Shown here: one piece after another, positions 43,661 to 53,389 of the stretch
Layout of the letters: every line of letters starts with the position of its first letter
Position numbering within the stretch: position 1 is the stretch's first letter
The notes under the pieces: generated by a model
What the model was told of the DNA's origin: nothing
The model's database searches: none
The model's input: the letters and a program-made list of their open reading frames with translations, nothing else
Source of the DNA: Chitinimonas_A lacunae
Lineage (GTDB): Bacteria; Pseudomonadota; Gammaproteobacteria; Burkholderiales; Chitinimonadaceae
DNA length: 64,000 bases
Assembly: GCF_042650885.1 (NCBI RefSeq)
Contig: NZ_JBHSBU010000001.1
Location: 1,302,001 to 1,366,000 of the forward strand
Direction: 5' to 3'
Program-made: the position numbers and the translations under genes

Positions 43661-44156
43661 TGGAAATCCCCCCGATTCCATAAATCGAACACCCAGTCAG
43701 ATACCTGGATGCGATGGTAAAAACAGGTGCGCATCCTACCCAAGTCATCCCCCCATGACAAACGGAAACATTCGTACCAAGTATTTTTACCAATAAACTG
43801 CCAGCACGCGAAAAAACGAAAAATTCCCAATAAAAATCATTACATTACACAATTTCCGCTTTCCCGAATTCATTCGCTGTCTGGCTTGGCACAACGGTCG
43901 TTCCATGCCTTGAATATTAGAAATCAATAAATATCTACAATGCGAAAAGTGCATGGGCATAGGGAGGGAATTTTTGCTGGAAGTCGAACGAGATGGCGGA
44001 AGGGGGAAATGCGGTAATAAAACCTTTTCTACAAAATTCCTGCCAGAAATGACCGGAATTGGCAGTGACTGGCAGACCAGGATGGCGTCCAGGCAGATTT
44101 ATTACCTTATAGCTATATATGGCAATTCCAGTCTGGCATTTCAAAATAAAACAATG
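43661..44156. other. AT-rich intergenic region between the GGDEF gene and the M48 gene
   Basis: These 496 bases are clearly richer in A+T than their surroundings. They carry the M48 promoter on the left and an inverted-repeat structure at 44013-44106. No protein gene is supported. Confidence 0.5.
44013..44106. repeat. 94-bp inverted-repeat structure with nested hairpins
   Basis: GGTAATAAA (44013-44021) and TTTATTACC (44098-44106) are exact complements enclosing 76 bases. Inside are further pairs: CTGCCA/TGGCAG, CTGG-CAGA-CCAG and GGA-TGGCG-TCC. This is the layout of a structured RNA or a very small palindromic element. It lies 50 bp past the stop of the minus-strand GGDEF gene. Confidence 0.4.
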
Positions 44157-45938
44157 TCACAAAAATTTCTCTCCAAGCGCCTCGTCGATCTCGCCCTCAC
44201 GCCACACTACCCGTCCCCGGCCAAGCTGCTTTGCTTGGAATAGTGCCCGCTCGGCCATGCCGAGCAGCAGTGCCGGCGAGCAGGCGGCTTCGGGATAGGC
44301 CACCACGCCAGCCGAGAAATCGAAACCCCGCTGCATACCAAACTCGGTGCTGATCGCCAGTGCGGTAAAGCTGCGCCGCAGACGCTCGACCTTGGCGGCC
44401 ACGGCCGATGCCGGGGTATTGGGCAGCATCAGGCAGAACACCCCGCCGCCACAGCGAGCCGCCACATCGCTGCCACGCAGCGAACGCGCCAGCAGCTGGG
44501 CCAGCTCGACCAGCAGACGGTCGCCGGCACTGTGGCCCAGACGGTCGTTGATTTCCTGGAAATGGTCGAGATCGAGCATTACCACCCCAAGCGGCTCGCC
44601 GCCACGCTCGGCGCGGCGCAGTGCCTGGGTCAGGGATTCTTCGAGATAACGATGATTGAACAGCCCGGTCAGCGGATCACGGATCGCCTGCTCGGCCAAT
44701 TGTCGTCGCAGCGCGGCGATTTCCTGTTCGCGCTCGCGCAGCTCGGCATGCAAACCGTCGAGACGGGCACTGTCGGCCGGTTCATCCAGTCGGGCAAGTT
44801 TGGTGCGGTGGCTGAGTTGTTCGAGTTCCAGCCGGACAGAAAGGGTGAGCTGAGCAGTCCAGCGGGCCGCCTCGGTGCGCTCGCGCGCCAGACGGATATG
44901 GCGGGCCGCCAGTTCATACGCCTCACGATGCCGACCAGCGGCGGCATGCAGTTCGGCTGCCAGCGGCAACAGATGCAGGGTGACGTTGCCATCGGGCCGC
45001 CGCCCCAGCAGCGCCAGTGCCCGCTCGACCGCAGCCAGGGCAGCGGCCGGGTCGTCTTCACGCATCAAGAGCGCCTCGGCCCAGGCGGCGTGGAGTCGGG
45101 CCAGATGGGACAGCCGATCGCGCCCTTCGGGCAAGGCTGCCAGCGCCTGGTCGAGATAGACCCGCGCCTCGGCCTTGCGGCCTGCCAGCGCACACAGCAG
45201 CGCCCCGAGCGGCAGGCCATGCAGGTGGGCAGCGCCGCCTTCGGCATCCCATAGATGGGGCAGGAAATGTTTGCAGCCTTCGTCGAACTGGCCCAGATCG
45301 ATACACACGCCGCCCAGCAAGGCCGCCAGCGTGGCCGCCACGGCCGGGGTCGCCGATTCGAGCGCCAGGGTCAGTCCTTCTTCGAGCAATTGCTTGGCTT
45401 CAAGCAGATTGCCGCGTTCGCGCTGCAAGCCGCCCAGATTGCCGTGCACCATCACGGCCATCTGCGGCACGGCTGCTTCGCGTGCCTCTTCAAGCGCCCG
45501 GTACAGATAGCGCAGGCCGCTCAGATCGTCGCCATGGTGGGTGCGCCAGACCCCAAGCAGATTGGCCGCCAGCGCCCGATCAAGCGGGCCGACCCAGCCG
45601 CCGTGGCGCCGCAGCGACTCGGCCAGTTCGTCGAGCCGAACCTGGCGCCCGGCCCGGTCAGGTTCGGCCATCACTTCCAGGACAGCCAACCGCAATGAGG
45701 CGGCCGGGCTGCCGAGCGGGGGGATATGCCGCCGCAGCCAGGCCAACTCGGCGGCTGCCTCGGCGTCGCCGTCCTGGCGTAATCGGATCATCAGACGCAG
45801 CAGACGGGCAAACGGCTCACCGGCCGGATCACCCGAACGGCAAGCCGCCTCGGCCGCCAACCGTGCTGCTTCGGGCGCGGTAAACTGCGCCGCCCATTCC
45901 TCATCGATTGCCTGCAAGGCTGCTTCGACGCTTTCCAT
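44157..45938 (-). CDS. TPR protein with degenerate GGDEF domain (probable c-di-GMP-binding, not a cyclase)
   Basis: This 593-aa protein has an N-terminal helical TPR region (about 1-400), a coiled coil (about 390-420, LDGLHAELREREQEIAALRRQL) and a GGDEF-family domain (about 425-590, starting IRDPLTGLFNHRYLEESL). The active-site signature GG(D/E)EF is GGGVF (497-501), so the two residues needed for metal and catalysis are gone. The inhibitory-site RxxD (R488-G-S-D491) is intact, five residues upstream as in active cyclases. It has no membrane helix. It may bind c-di-GMP or GTP as an effector. It is monocistronic, with divergence only at catalytic positions. Confidence 0.88.
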   Translation of the reverse strand: MESVEAALQAIDEEWAAQFTAPEAARLAAEAACRSGDPAGEPFARLLRLMIRLRQDGDAEAAAELAWLRRHIPPLGSPAASLRLAVLEVMAEPDRAGRQVRLDELAESLRRHGGWVGPLDRALAANLLGVWRTHHGDDLSGLRYLYRALEEAREAAVPQMAVMVHGNLGGLQRERGNLLEAKQLLEEGLTLALESATPAVAATLAALLGGVCIDLGQFDEGCKHFLPHLWDAEGGAAHLHGLPLGALLCALAGRKAEARVYLDQALAALPEGRDRLSHLARLHAAWAEALLMREDDPAAALAAVERALALLGRRPDGNVTLHLLPLAAELHAAAGRHREAYELAARHIRLARERTEAARWTAQLTLSVRLELEQLSHRTKLARLDEPADSARLDGLHAELREREQEIAALRRQLAEQAIRDPLTGLFNHRYLEESLTQALRRAERGGEPLGVVMLDLDHFQEINDRLGHSAGDRLLVELAQLLARSLRGSDVAARCGGGVFCLMLPNTPASAVAAKVERLRRSFTALAISTEFGMQRGFDFSAGVVAYPEAACSPALLLGMAERALFQAKQLGRGRVVWREGEIDEALGEKFL

Positions 45939-45998
45939 CGTCTCTCCGCTTTTGAACGACCACGCGGGGCCACCGATCGATTATGGCAGGCACAGACG

Positions 45999-46033
45999 AA
46001 AAAAACGGCGTACCGGTTTCCCGGTACGCCGTT
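45999..46033 (-). terminator. Terminator of typA
   Basis: A 13-bp perfect stem AACGGCGTACCGG/CCGGTACGCCGTT with a 4-base loop is followed on the minus strand by TTTTTTCG, 17 bp past the typA stop. Confidence 0.9.
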
Positions 46034-46049
46034 ATTGGCGTGAAGCCGA

Positions 46050-47867
<1,818 letters not shown>

Positions 47868-48280
47868 GGGTCAGCTCGATAAGAATGATTTACTTGAAAA
47901 GCCAGCGATTTTAGCATGGCTTTGTCGAACGCATGCAGGAAACATTTGTGTTTCTCTTTATTTTTCAGCATAATGCCGACCTTCGCGTTACCCGACGCGG
48001 TATTCATCGTCCCTGACCTCCGCGCCGAATCCGTAGTTTTTGCGCGCTGTTACCGGTTAGCGTCGATGCAGGCGCTGCCGATCCATATCTGGGCATTTAG
48101 CCCGTTCGATCTCAGCTTAATACGGTCCTGTTACGGACCCAATTCACGGACTTGAGCGTTTGTCGCCGAGCTAGTGCCCTGTTTTTTTCGCTTGGGCACG
48201 CCGGCCGCTTTATCCCAAGCGGCAGGGCAGGTTTTTGTTTGGCATCGCGACACGCCAGCCGTCACTCAGGAAGTTTCGCT
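47868..48280. other. Divergent region between typA and rhlE, with a long helicase leader
   Basis: These 413 bases carry the promoters of typA (minus) and of the helicase (plus). A long 5' leader before the helicase is likely; such leaders are common for cold-regulated DEAD-box genes. Possible RNA stems occur around 48176-48230. No ORF other than an in-frame extension of the helicase is seen. Confidence 0.45.
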
Positions 48281-49984
48281 TTGACTCAGACGCAAACCAC
48301 CTTCGCCGACCTCGGCCTCGCTCAACCCATCCTGAACGCCCTGAGCGCTGCCGGCTACACCCAGCCGACCCCGATCCAGGCCGCTGCGGTGCCGAGCCTG
48401 CTGGCCGGCCGCGATGTGCTGGCCAGTGCCGCCACCGGCACCGGCAAAACCGCCGCCTTTATGCTGCCCGCCCTGCAGCGACTGACTGAAAAATCCGAGC
48501 GCCCGGGCCGTGGTCCGCGCATGCTGGTGCTGTCCCCGACCCGCGAACTTGCCGCCCAAATCAAAAGTGCCGCTGAAACCTATGGCCGCCAGATGCGTTT
48601 CTGCAAGGTGGTCTCCATCGTCGGCGGCATGCCCTACCCCACCCAAATCAAACTGCTGTCCAGCCCGTTCGAGATTCTGGTCGCCACGCCCGGCCGTCTG
48701 CTCGATCTGATGGCACGCGGCCGCATCGACTTTGCCCGGCTGGAAATGCTGGTCCTCGACGAAGCCGACCGCATGCTCGACCTCGGCTTCCGTGACGATA
48801 TCGCCGAGATCGCCAAGAAGCTGCCGGCCGAACGCGTCACCGCGCTGTTCTCGGCCACGCTCGATGACAATATCGCCGTGATGGCCCGTACCCTGCTCAA
48901 GGAGCCGGAGCGCATCGAAATCGCTCCGCCGGAAAAACGCAACGAGCAGATCGTCGAGAAGCTCCACTACGCCGACGACATCGGCCACAAGTCGCAGCTG
49001 CTCGAACGTGTGCTGGGCGAAGAAGGTCTGGGTCAGGCCATCATCTTCACTGCCACCAAGCACGACGCCGCCTCGCTGGCCGACAAGCTGTTCGCCCAGG
49101 GCCGCAAGGCCGCTGCACTGCATGGCGATATGCAGCAGCGCGAGCGGATGCGCACCCTGACCAAACTCAAGCGCGGTGAAATCGACATTCTGGTCGCCAC
49201 CGACGTGGCCGCCCGCGGTATCGACGTCGCCGGCATCACCCACGTCGTCAACTTCGACCTGCCCAAATTCGCCGAGGACTACGTCCACCGTATCGGCCGC
49301 ACCGGCCGCGCCGGTCGCGAAGGCATCGCCATCTCGTTTGCCGCCAAGCACGAAATGCCGGCGCTGAAGCGGATCGAAAAGTTCGTCGGCCGCAGCATCG
49401 AGCCGTTCTCGTTCGATGGCCTCAAAGCCCATTTCGAACCGCGCAACATGAAGAGCGGCGGCGGTCGTGGCGAGCGTTTCGGTGGCGGCGGTCGTCGTCC
49501 GCCGCGTGATGGCCAACGTTTCGGCGGCAATCGCGAAGGCAGCAGCCGTCAAGGCTACGGCCAGGGCGGCGAACAGCGCAGCTACGGCGGCGGCAACCGT
49601 CAGGGCTACGGCCAAGGTGGCGAACAGCGCAGCTACGGCGGCAACCGTCAGGGCTACGGCCAGGGTGGCGAGCAGCGCAGCTACGGCGGCGGCAACCGTC
49701 AAGGCTACGGCCAGGGTGGCGAGCAGCGCAGCTACGGCGGCGGCAACCGTCAGGGCTACGGCCAGGGTGGCGAGCAGCGCAGCTACGGCAGCGGCAACCG
49801 TCAAGGCTACGGCCAGGGTGGCGAGCAGCGCAGCTACGGCGGCGGCAACCGTCAGGGCTACGGCCAAGGTGGCGAGCAGCGCAGCTATGGCGGCGGCAAC
49901 CGTGGCGACTTCCAGGGTCAGCGTGGCAACCGCGACGGTCAGCGCCGGCACGGTCACTACCCCGAACTGAAGGACTTCGAATAA
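48281..49984 (+). CDS. rhlE: DEAD-box RNA helicase, RhlE type
   Basis: This 567-aa helicase has the Q motif (TFADLGLAQPILNALSAAGY...TPIQ), Walker A ASAATGTGKT, DEAD in VLDEADRMLDLGF, SAT in LFSATLDD, and motif VI HRIGRTGRAGREG. The C-terminus (about 390-567) is a low-complexity RGG-like tail with seven copies of RQGYGQGGEQRSYG. The start is a TTG at 48281, preceded by AGGAAG at good spacing; upstream codons to 48152 lack helicase homology. It unwinds RNA in ribosome assembly and decay. A strong terminator follows. Confidence 0.9.
   Translation: MTQTQTTFADLGLAQPILNALSAAGYTQPTPIQAAAVPSLLAGRDVLASAATGTGKTAAFMLPALQRLTEKSERPGRGPRMLVLSPTRELAAQIKSAAETYGRQMRFCKVVSIVGGMPYPTQIKLLSSPFEILVATPGRLLDLMARGRIDFARLEMLVLDEADRMLDLGFRDDIAEIAKKLPAERVTALFSATLDDNIAVMARTLLKEPERIEIAPPEKRNEQIVEKLHYADDIGHKSQLLERVLGEEGLGQAIIFTATKHDAASLADKLFAQGRKAAALHGDMQQRERMRTLTKLKRGEIDILVATDVAARGIDVAGITHVVNFDLPKFAEDYVHRIGRTGRAGREGIAISFAAKHEMPALKRIEKFVGRSIEPFSFDGLKAHFEPRNMKSGGGRGERFGGGGRRPPRDGQRFGGNREGSSRQGYGQGGEQRSYGGGNRQGYGQGGEQRSYGGNRQGYGQGGEQRSYGGGNRQGYGQGGEQRSYGGGNRQGYGQGGEQRSYGSGNRQGYGQGGEQRSYGGGNRQGYGQGGEQRSYGGGNRGDFQGQRGNRDGQRRHGHYPELKDFE
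49547..49900 (+). repeat. Seven-copy 51-bp tandem repeat in the helicase tail
   Basis: Seven units of 17 codons (one unit is 16) encode RQGYGQGGEQRSYGGGN with few changes. The DNA copies differ mainly at synonymous third positions. The array keeps the frame, so copy number can change without truncating the protein. Confidence 0.9.
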
Positions 49985-50024
49985 GCCTTATACGCCCCTG
50001 TGGCGTTCCGGCTGTTCGACACGA

Positions 50025-50057
50025 AACAACCCGGCCTTGTGCCGGGTTGTTTTTTTG
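50025..50057 (+). terminator. Terminator of the helicase gene
   Basis: An 11-bp stem AACAACCCGGC/GCCGGGTTGTT with a 5-base loop is followed by TTTTTTG. It lies about 40 bp past the stop. Confidence 0.9.
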
Positions 50058-50373
50058 TGAGCGCCAGGAAAGATGAAAATTTCATGCAATTTCATTTTCA
50101 ATACTGAAGATGTTTATGTTCGAAAATAAAAAAATCCCTCTAAAATGTCTTCCTCCTCAGTATGCCCCCTCTCCTCTCCGACCAATCACCCCTTCGCCTA
50201 CTCTCTCGCCTTCAATAGGACGCCCGATCCCTCTCCCATCCCCAAACGGATAGTGACCTTAGCGCATTGAGAGGCAATTCGGAGTCGGCTCCCAAGGACG
50301 GACGCAGTAGACGAGCCTGGATGCCGAGTGCGACTTAAGCGGCAATGCTCCGGCCGCCCTACCTACCGAAAAC
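50058..50373. other. Intergenic region between the helicase terminator and the yeh-type operon
   Basis: These 316 bases begin AT-rich (50070-50150) and become pyrimidine-rich (CCTCTCC-type words, 50145-50240). They separate two converging units. No ORF with a ribosome site is present, and I see no clear terminator for the minus-strand operon. Confidence 0.45.
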
Positions 50374-50649
50374 TCATCTCTCTTCACTTCGCTCCAGCGC
50401 CATCAATGCGGTCTGCCAGCACAACCAGTCGAGTGCCGCGCTGGCGCGCTGCTCCAGCGGTAAAGCCTCGTCCAGCAGACAGCGGCCGAGCGTGGCGAAA
50501 CGCTCCATTCCCAGCAACTCAGCCAGCGCCACCCAATCGCGCAGACGCCGCCGTGTCTCGCCACCGAGGCCGCCGACACCATGGGCGACGATCAGATCGA
50601 GCAGCCGCTCCGACTCATCGAGCCATGCCTGCCACGCTCTGCCGCTCAT
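50374..50649 (-). CDS. Small helical protein ending the yeh-type operon (91 aa, unknown)
   Basis: This 91-aa protein begins MSGRAWQAWLDESERLLDLI at the ATG at 50649, which overlaps the SWIM gene stop (ATGA). It is all-helical and Trp/Leu-rich, without a signal or membrane helix. I recognise no domain. Tight coupling to the four upstream genes says that it belongs to the same system. In E. coli I know of no equivalent gene directly after yehQ, so it may be a lineage-specific component. Confidence 0.75.
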   Translation of the reverse strand: MSGRAWQAWLDESERLLDLIVAHGVGGLGGETRRRLRDWVALAELLGMERFATLGRCLLDEALPLEQRASAALDWLCWQTALMALERSEER

Positions 50650-52256
50650 AGTGGTCTCTCCGCACCGGCCCAACGGCCACCGGCCGAGGCGGCAATCAGC
50701 CGCAGCGTCAGGCGGCCCTGCTCGATAGTCAGATAACCGAACAGCGTGGCTGCATCCTGAAGATGATGGAGCACAGTCTCCACGCCCTCCTTACCCGCCA
50801 ACTCCACCGTCAGCGCCAGACCTTCGCCATCGACGCCAACCCGTTGCCAGCGGCGCCGATAAGGATCGAAACGAGGGGCTTGCCACTGTGCGACCCGCAG
50901 CAGCGCGACCGATGGCTCGGCCGGGACAAAGGGATCGGCCGCCTGCCGCTGCCGGACGCTGGCGGCGGCGCGGGAGAAATCCGTCTCCGCCAGCTCGTCC
51001 AGCGTGCGCGCCGGTCCCAGTTCGACGATTCGACTGTCGTCGCGCAGGCTCAGCCGGTCGCCAGCCGTCCAGACCGGGCTCAAGGCCCACTGTGCCTCGC
51101 ACCATAAGCTGACCGAGCGGCCGCCGGGACGGAAAGCGGGAAAGGCGGTTTCGGGCTGCCAATCGGGGTCCACGGCTGGCGGACGAGCCTCGCTGATCCG
51201 GTAGAAACGATGGTTGTCGAGGTCGAGCAGATGAAGGGTCAGGCCGCGATGGCCGGCGGGACTGCGCCAGGCTTCCAGCGCAACGCCCTGGGCCGTGAGT
51301 TTGGGCTGGCGGCTGTAGCGGCGGCGATGGACACCAGCGAGTTCCAGCAAAGGACGCGGCAGCGGCTGGCTCGACAGGGCATTGAGCCCGGCCCACAGCG
51401 GCGCCAGGGCCGCGCGCAGTTCGACGCCGCCGCTTGCACGCCGGCCGCGCAAGGCATCGAGTGTGGCGATGACCCGGCTCATCCGACCAGCCGGCAGCGG
51501 CAGATCGGCCTGCCGCAACGCCGTTGCCAGCGCTTCGCCCTGGGCGACGAAGCCCGCGCCGACCGAGCCGCCGCCTTGGGCCAACAGGGCGCGCAACCAG
51601 CTTTGGGCATCGTCGACGGCAGCCCGGGCCACTTCGTCGAGCGACTCGACCGCCGCCAGTTCTTCCCGTGCCACCAGCCCCGCTTCCTGGCTCGCGGCCA
51701 GCACGGCCAGCGCGCGATGGGCGCACGGCGATGGCGCGCGGCAATCGCATAGCGAAGCTTCCAGCCCACCGATGCGCGGAATGTGCACCGTGGCCGCTTC
51801 CGGCTCGGTCATACAAAGGCGCAGCCCATCGGGACCGCTTTCACACTCGTCCACCTCGCCCCGGGCCAGCCAGCGCAGGGCGATACGCAATAGTCGGCGG
51901 CCGAACAGTTTTTCGCGCGCGGCGGCATCGAGCAGCCAAGGAGGAGGCGCTTCCGGGTCGGCGGCCACAGTGGGCTGGCTGTTGGCGGCCCGTTCACGCA
52001 GACCCAGCAGCAGTGCAGTCAGATGGTGGCAGGGGCCAAGCGCTGGACAGCTACAGTGAAGTCCAGAAAAACCAATACCAACCAGCCGCTGGTGCAGCCC
52101 ATCCAATTCGGCCGCCCCACCCTGCGCATCAAGCTGCCAGCCGGCGCCGGCGGCGCCTTCGAGCAGCTTGGCACCACGTCGCAGCAGACCGCGATTGGAC
52201 CAGGCCACAATGGCCTCGTCGTCGAGATGGGCCAGCCAATTGAGCAGCGCACTCAT
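50646..52256 (-). CDS. yehQ: Double SWIM zinc-finger protein (YehQ-like)
   Basis: This 536-aa protein has two CxCx5CxH SWIM motifs: C68-S-C70...C76-H-H78 (HCSCPALGPCHH) and C170-D-C172...C178-A-H180 (CDCRAPSPCAH). SWIM domains bind zinc and often DNA or protein. The rest is a mixed alpha/beta region with LTLHLLDLDNHRFYRISEARP and a C-terminal domain. Start and stop overlap both neighbours (ATGA). Its position after AAA-DUF5682-VWA matches yehL-yehM-yehP-yehQ. Cellular function is unknown. Confidence 0.85.
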   Translation of the reverse strand: MSALLNWLAHLDDEAIVAWSNRGLLRRGAKLLEGAAGAGWQLDAQGGAAELDGLHQRLVGIGFSGLHCSCPALGPCHHLTALLLGLRERAANSQPTVAADPEAPPPWLLDAAAREKLFGRRLLRIALRWLARGEVDECESGPDGLRLCMTEPEAATVHIPRIGGLEASLCDCRAPSPCAHRALAVLAASQEAGLVAREELAAVESLDEVARAAVDDAQSWLRALLAQGGGSVGAGFVAQGEALATALRQADLPLPAGRMSRVIATLDALRGRRASGGVELRAALAPLWAGLNALSSQPLPRPLLELAGVHRRRYSRQPKLTAQGVALEAWRSPAGHRGLTLHLLDLDNHRFYRISEARPPAVDPDWQPETAFPAFRPGGRSVSLWCEAQWALSPVWTAGDRLSLRDDSRIVELGPARTLDELAETDFSRAAASVRQRQAADPFVPAEPSVALLRVAQWQAPRFDPYRRRWQRVGVDGEGLALTVELAGKEGVETVLHHLQDAATLFGYLTIEQGRLTLRLIAASAGGRWAGAERPL

Positions 52257-53389
52257 TGGCCACTCCCCAAGATCCGGCCCAGCCATTGCGCCAGCCGGTC
52301 GGGCGTCATCGCCGCCACCTCCATGCCCAGCGCCGTCAGACGGCTGGCCATATCGCGGTCGTAGTTGGGGTGGCTGCGCTCGTCGAGGGTAGCCAGCCCC
52401 AGCAGATGGACGCCCGAACGCAGCAGCCGGTCAGCCGCCACCAGCACTTCGGCCTCGTTATAGCCTTCATAGAAATCGCTGATCAGCACCACTACTGTAC
52501 GCTGCGGCTGCTCGACCAGCCGTTCGGCGTAGGCGAGCGCCGCGCCGATCCGGGTGCCGCCGCCCAGTTGGGTATGGAGCAGCGTTTCGACCGAATCGGG
52601 CAGCCAGGCCGTCAGATCGACCGGCTGATCGCTGAATGCCACCAGATGGGTGCGCAGCGAACGCACCCGGGCCAGGATGGCCGCGACGCAACTGGCGTGG
52701 ATCAGGCTATCGAGCATCGAACCGCTTTGATCGACCAACAGCACGATGCGCCACGGCAGACCGCTTTGCCGCCGCCGGAAGAACAACAGCCGCTCCGGCA
52801 CCACCGTGCCGAGTTCAGGCTGGAAATGGCGCAGATTGCGCGCCAGGGTGCGATGCCAATCGAGGTCGGACAGCCGTGGCCGTCCGCCGTGGCGCCGCTG
52901 CCGCCGTTCGGTGCAGCTAGCCCGCAGCGGTGTCGCCAGCCGCTGTTCGATATCGGCCACGACCTGGGCAATCAGGCGACGCGCAGCCGACAGTCCTGCC
53001 GGTGGCAGTTCGGGCATCAGCGCGATCAGGGCCTTGGCCAACTCCATGCTGGGCGTGGCCTGCGCCAATAGTTCGGGGTCGCGCAGCAGCTCATGGAGGC
53101 CATAGCGCTGCAATGCCTCGCGTTGCAGGATTTCACAGGCCGACTGCGGAAACAGCCGCCGCACCTCCGCCAGCCAACTGACGGCCCGAGGATCGGGGAT
53201 GCCCCGGCCGGCCGATGAGGCCTGCTCGTCTTCGCGCTGGTCGAATTCACGCTCGTACAGAAATCCGAGGGCGGCATCGCGGGCGCGGTCGAGTTGATGG
53301 TCGAGTGCACTGTGCGGCGCCCCCGCTTCGGCATCGGCCCCAAGCACCAGACGCCAGCGGCGGCGGGTCTGTTCGTCCAGTTCAGCCAT
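52253..53389 (-). CDS. yehP: VWA-domain protein (YehP-like)
   Basis: This 378-aa protein, the same length I recall for E. coli YehP, has a helical N-terminal half and a C-terminal von Willebrand A domain. The MIDAS is complete: D220-Q-S-G-S in IVLLVDQSGSM, T279 in GGGTRIGAAL, and D305 in VVLISDFYEG. MIDAS metal binding usually mediates protein partners; in MoxR-VWA pairs the VWA protein is the adaptor for the ATPase. The start overlaps the DUF5682 stop by 8 bp. Confidence 0.88.
   Translation of the reverse strand: MAELDEQTRRRWRLVLGADAEAGAPHSALDHQLDRARDAALGFLYEREFDQREDEQASSAGRGIPDPRAVSWLAEVRRLFPQSACEILQREALQRYGLHELLRDPELLAQATPSMELAKALIALMPELPPAGLSAARRLIAQVVADIEQRLATPLRASCTERRQRRHGGRPRLSDLDWHRTLARNLRHFQPELGTVVPERLLFFRRRQSGLPWRIVLLVDQSGSMLDSLIHASCVAAILARVRSLRTHLVAFSDQPVDLTAWLPDSVETLLHTQLGGGTRIGAALAYAERLVEQPQRTVVVLISDFYEGYNEAEVLVAADRLLRSGVHLLGLATLDERSHPNYDRDMASRLTALGMEVAAMTPDRLAQWLGRILGSGQ

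Noticed and set aside
43890..43925. Possible sigma54 promoter (TTGGCAC...) upstream of the M48 gene
   Set aside because: The GC at the -12 position is missing and it is on the strand opposite to the gene.
49547..49900. Tandem repeats considered as a CRISPR array
   Set aside because: Units are contiguous, in frame and lack unique spacers; they encode the helicase tail.
48266..49957. 563-aa minus-strand reading frame with AVAALLATLAVALTVA repeats
   Set aside because: Complement of the helicase repeat tail; the hydrophobic repeats are an artefact of the opposite strand.
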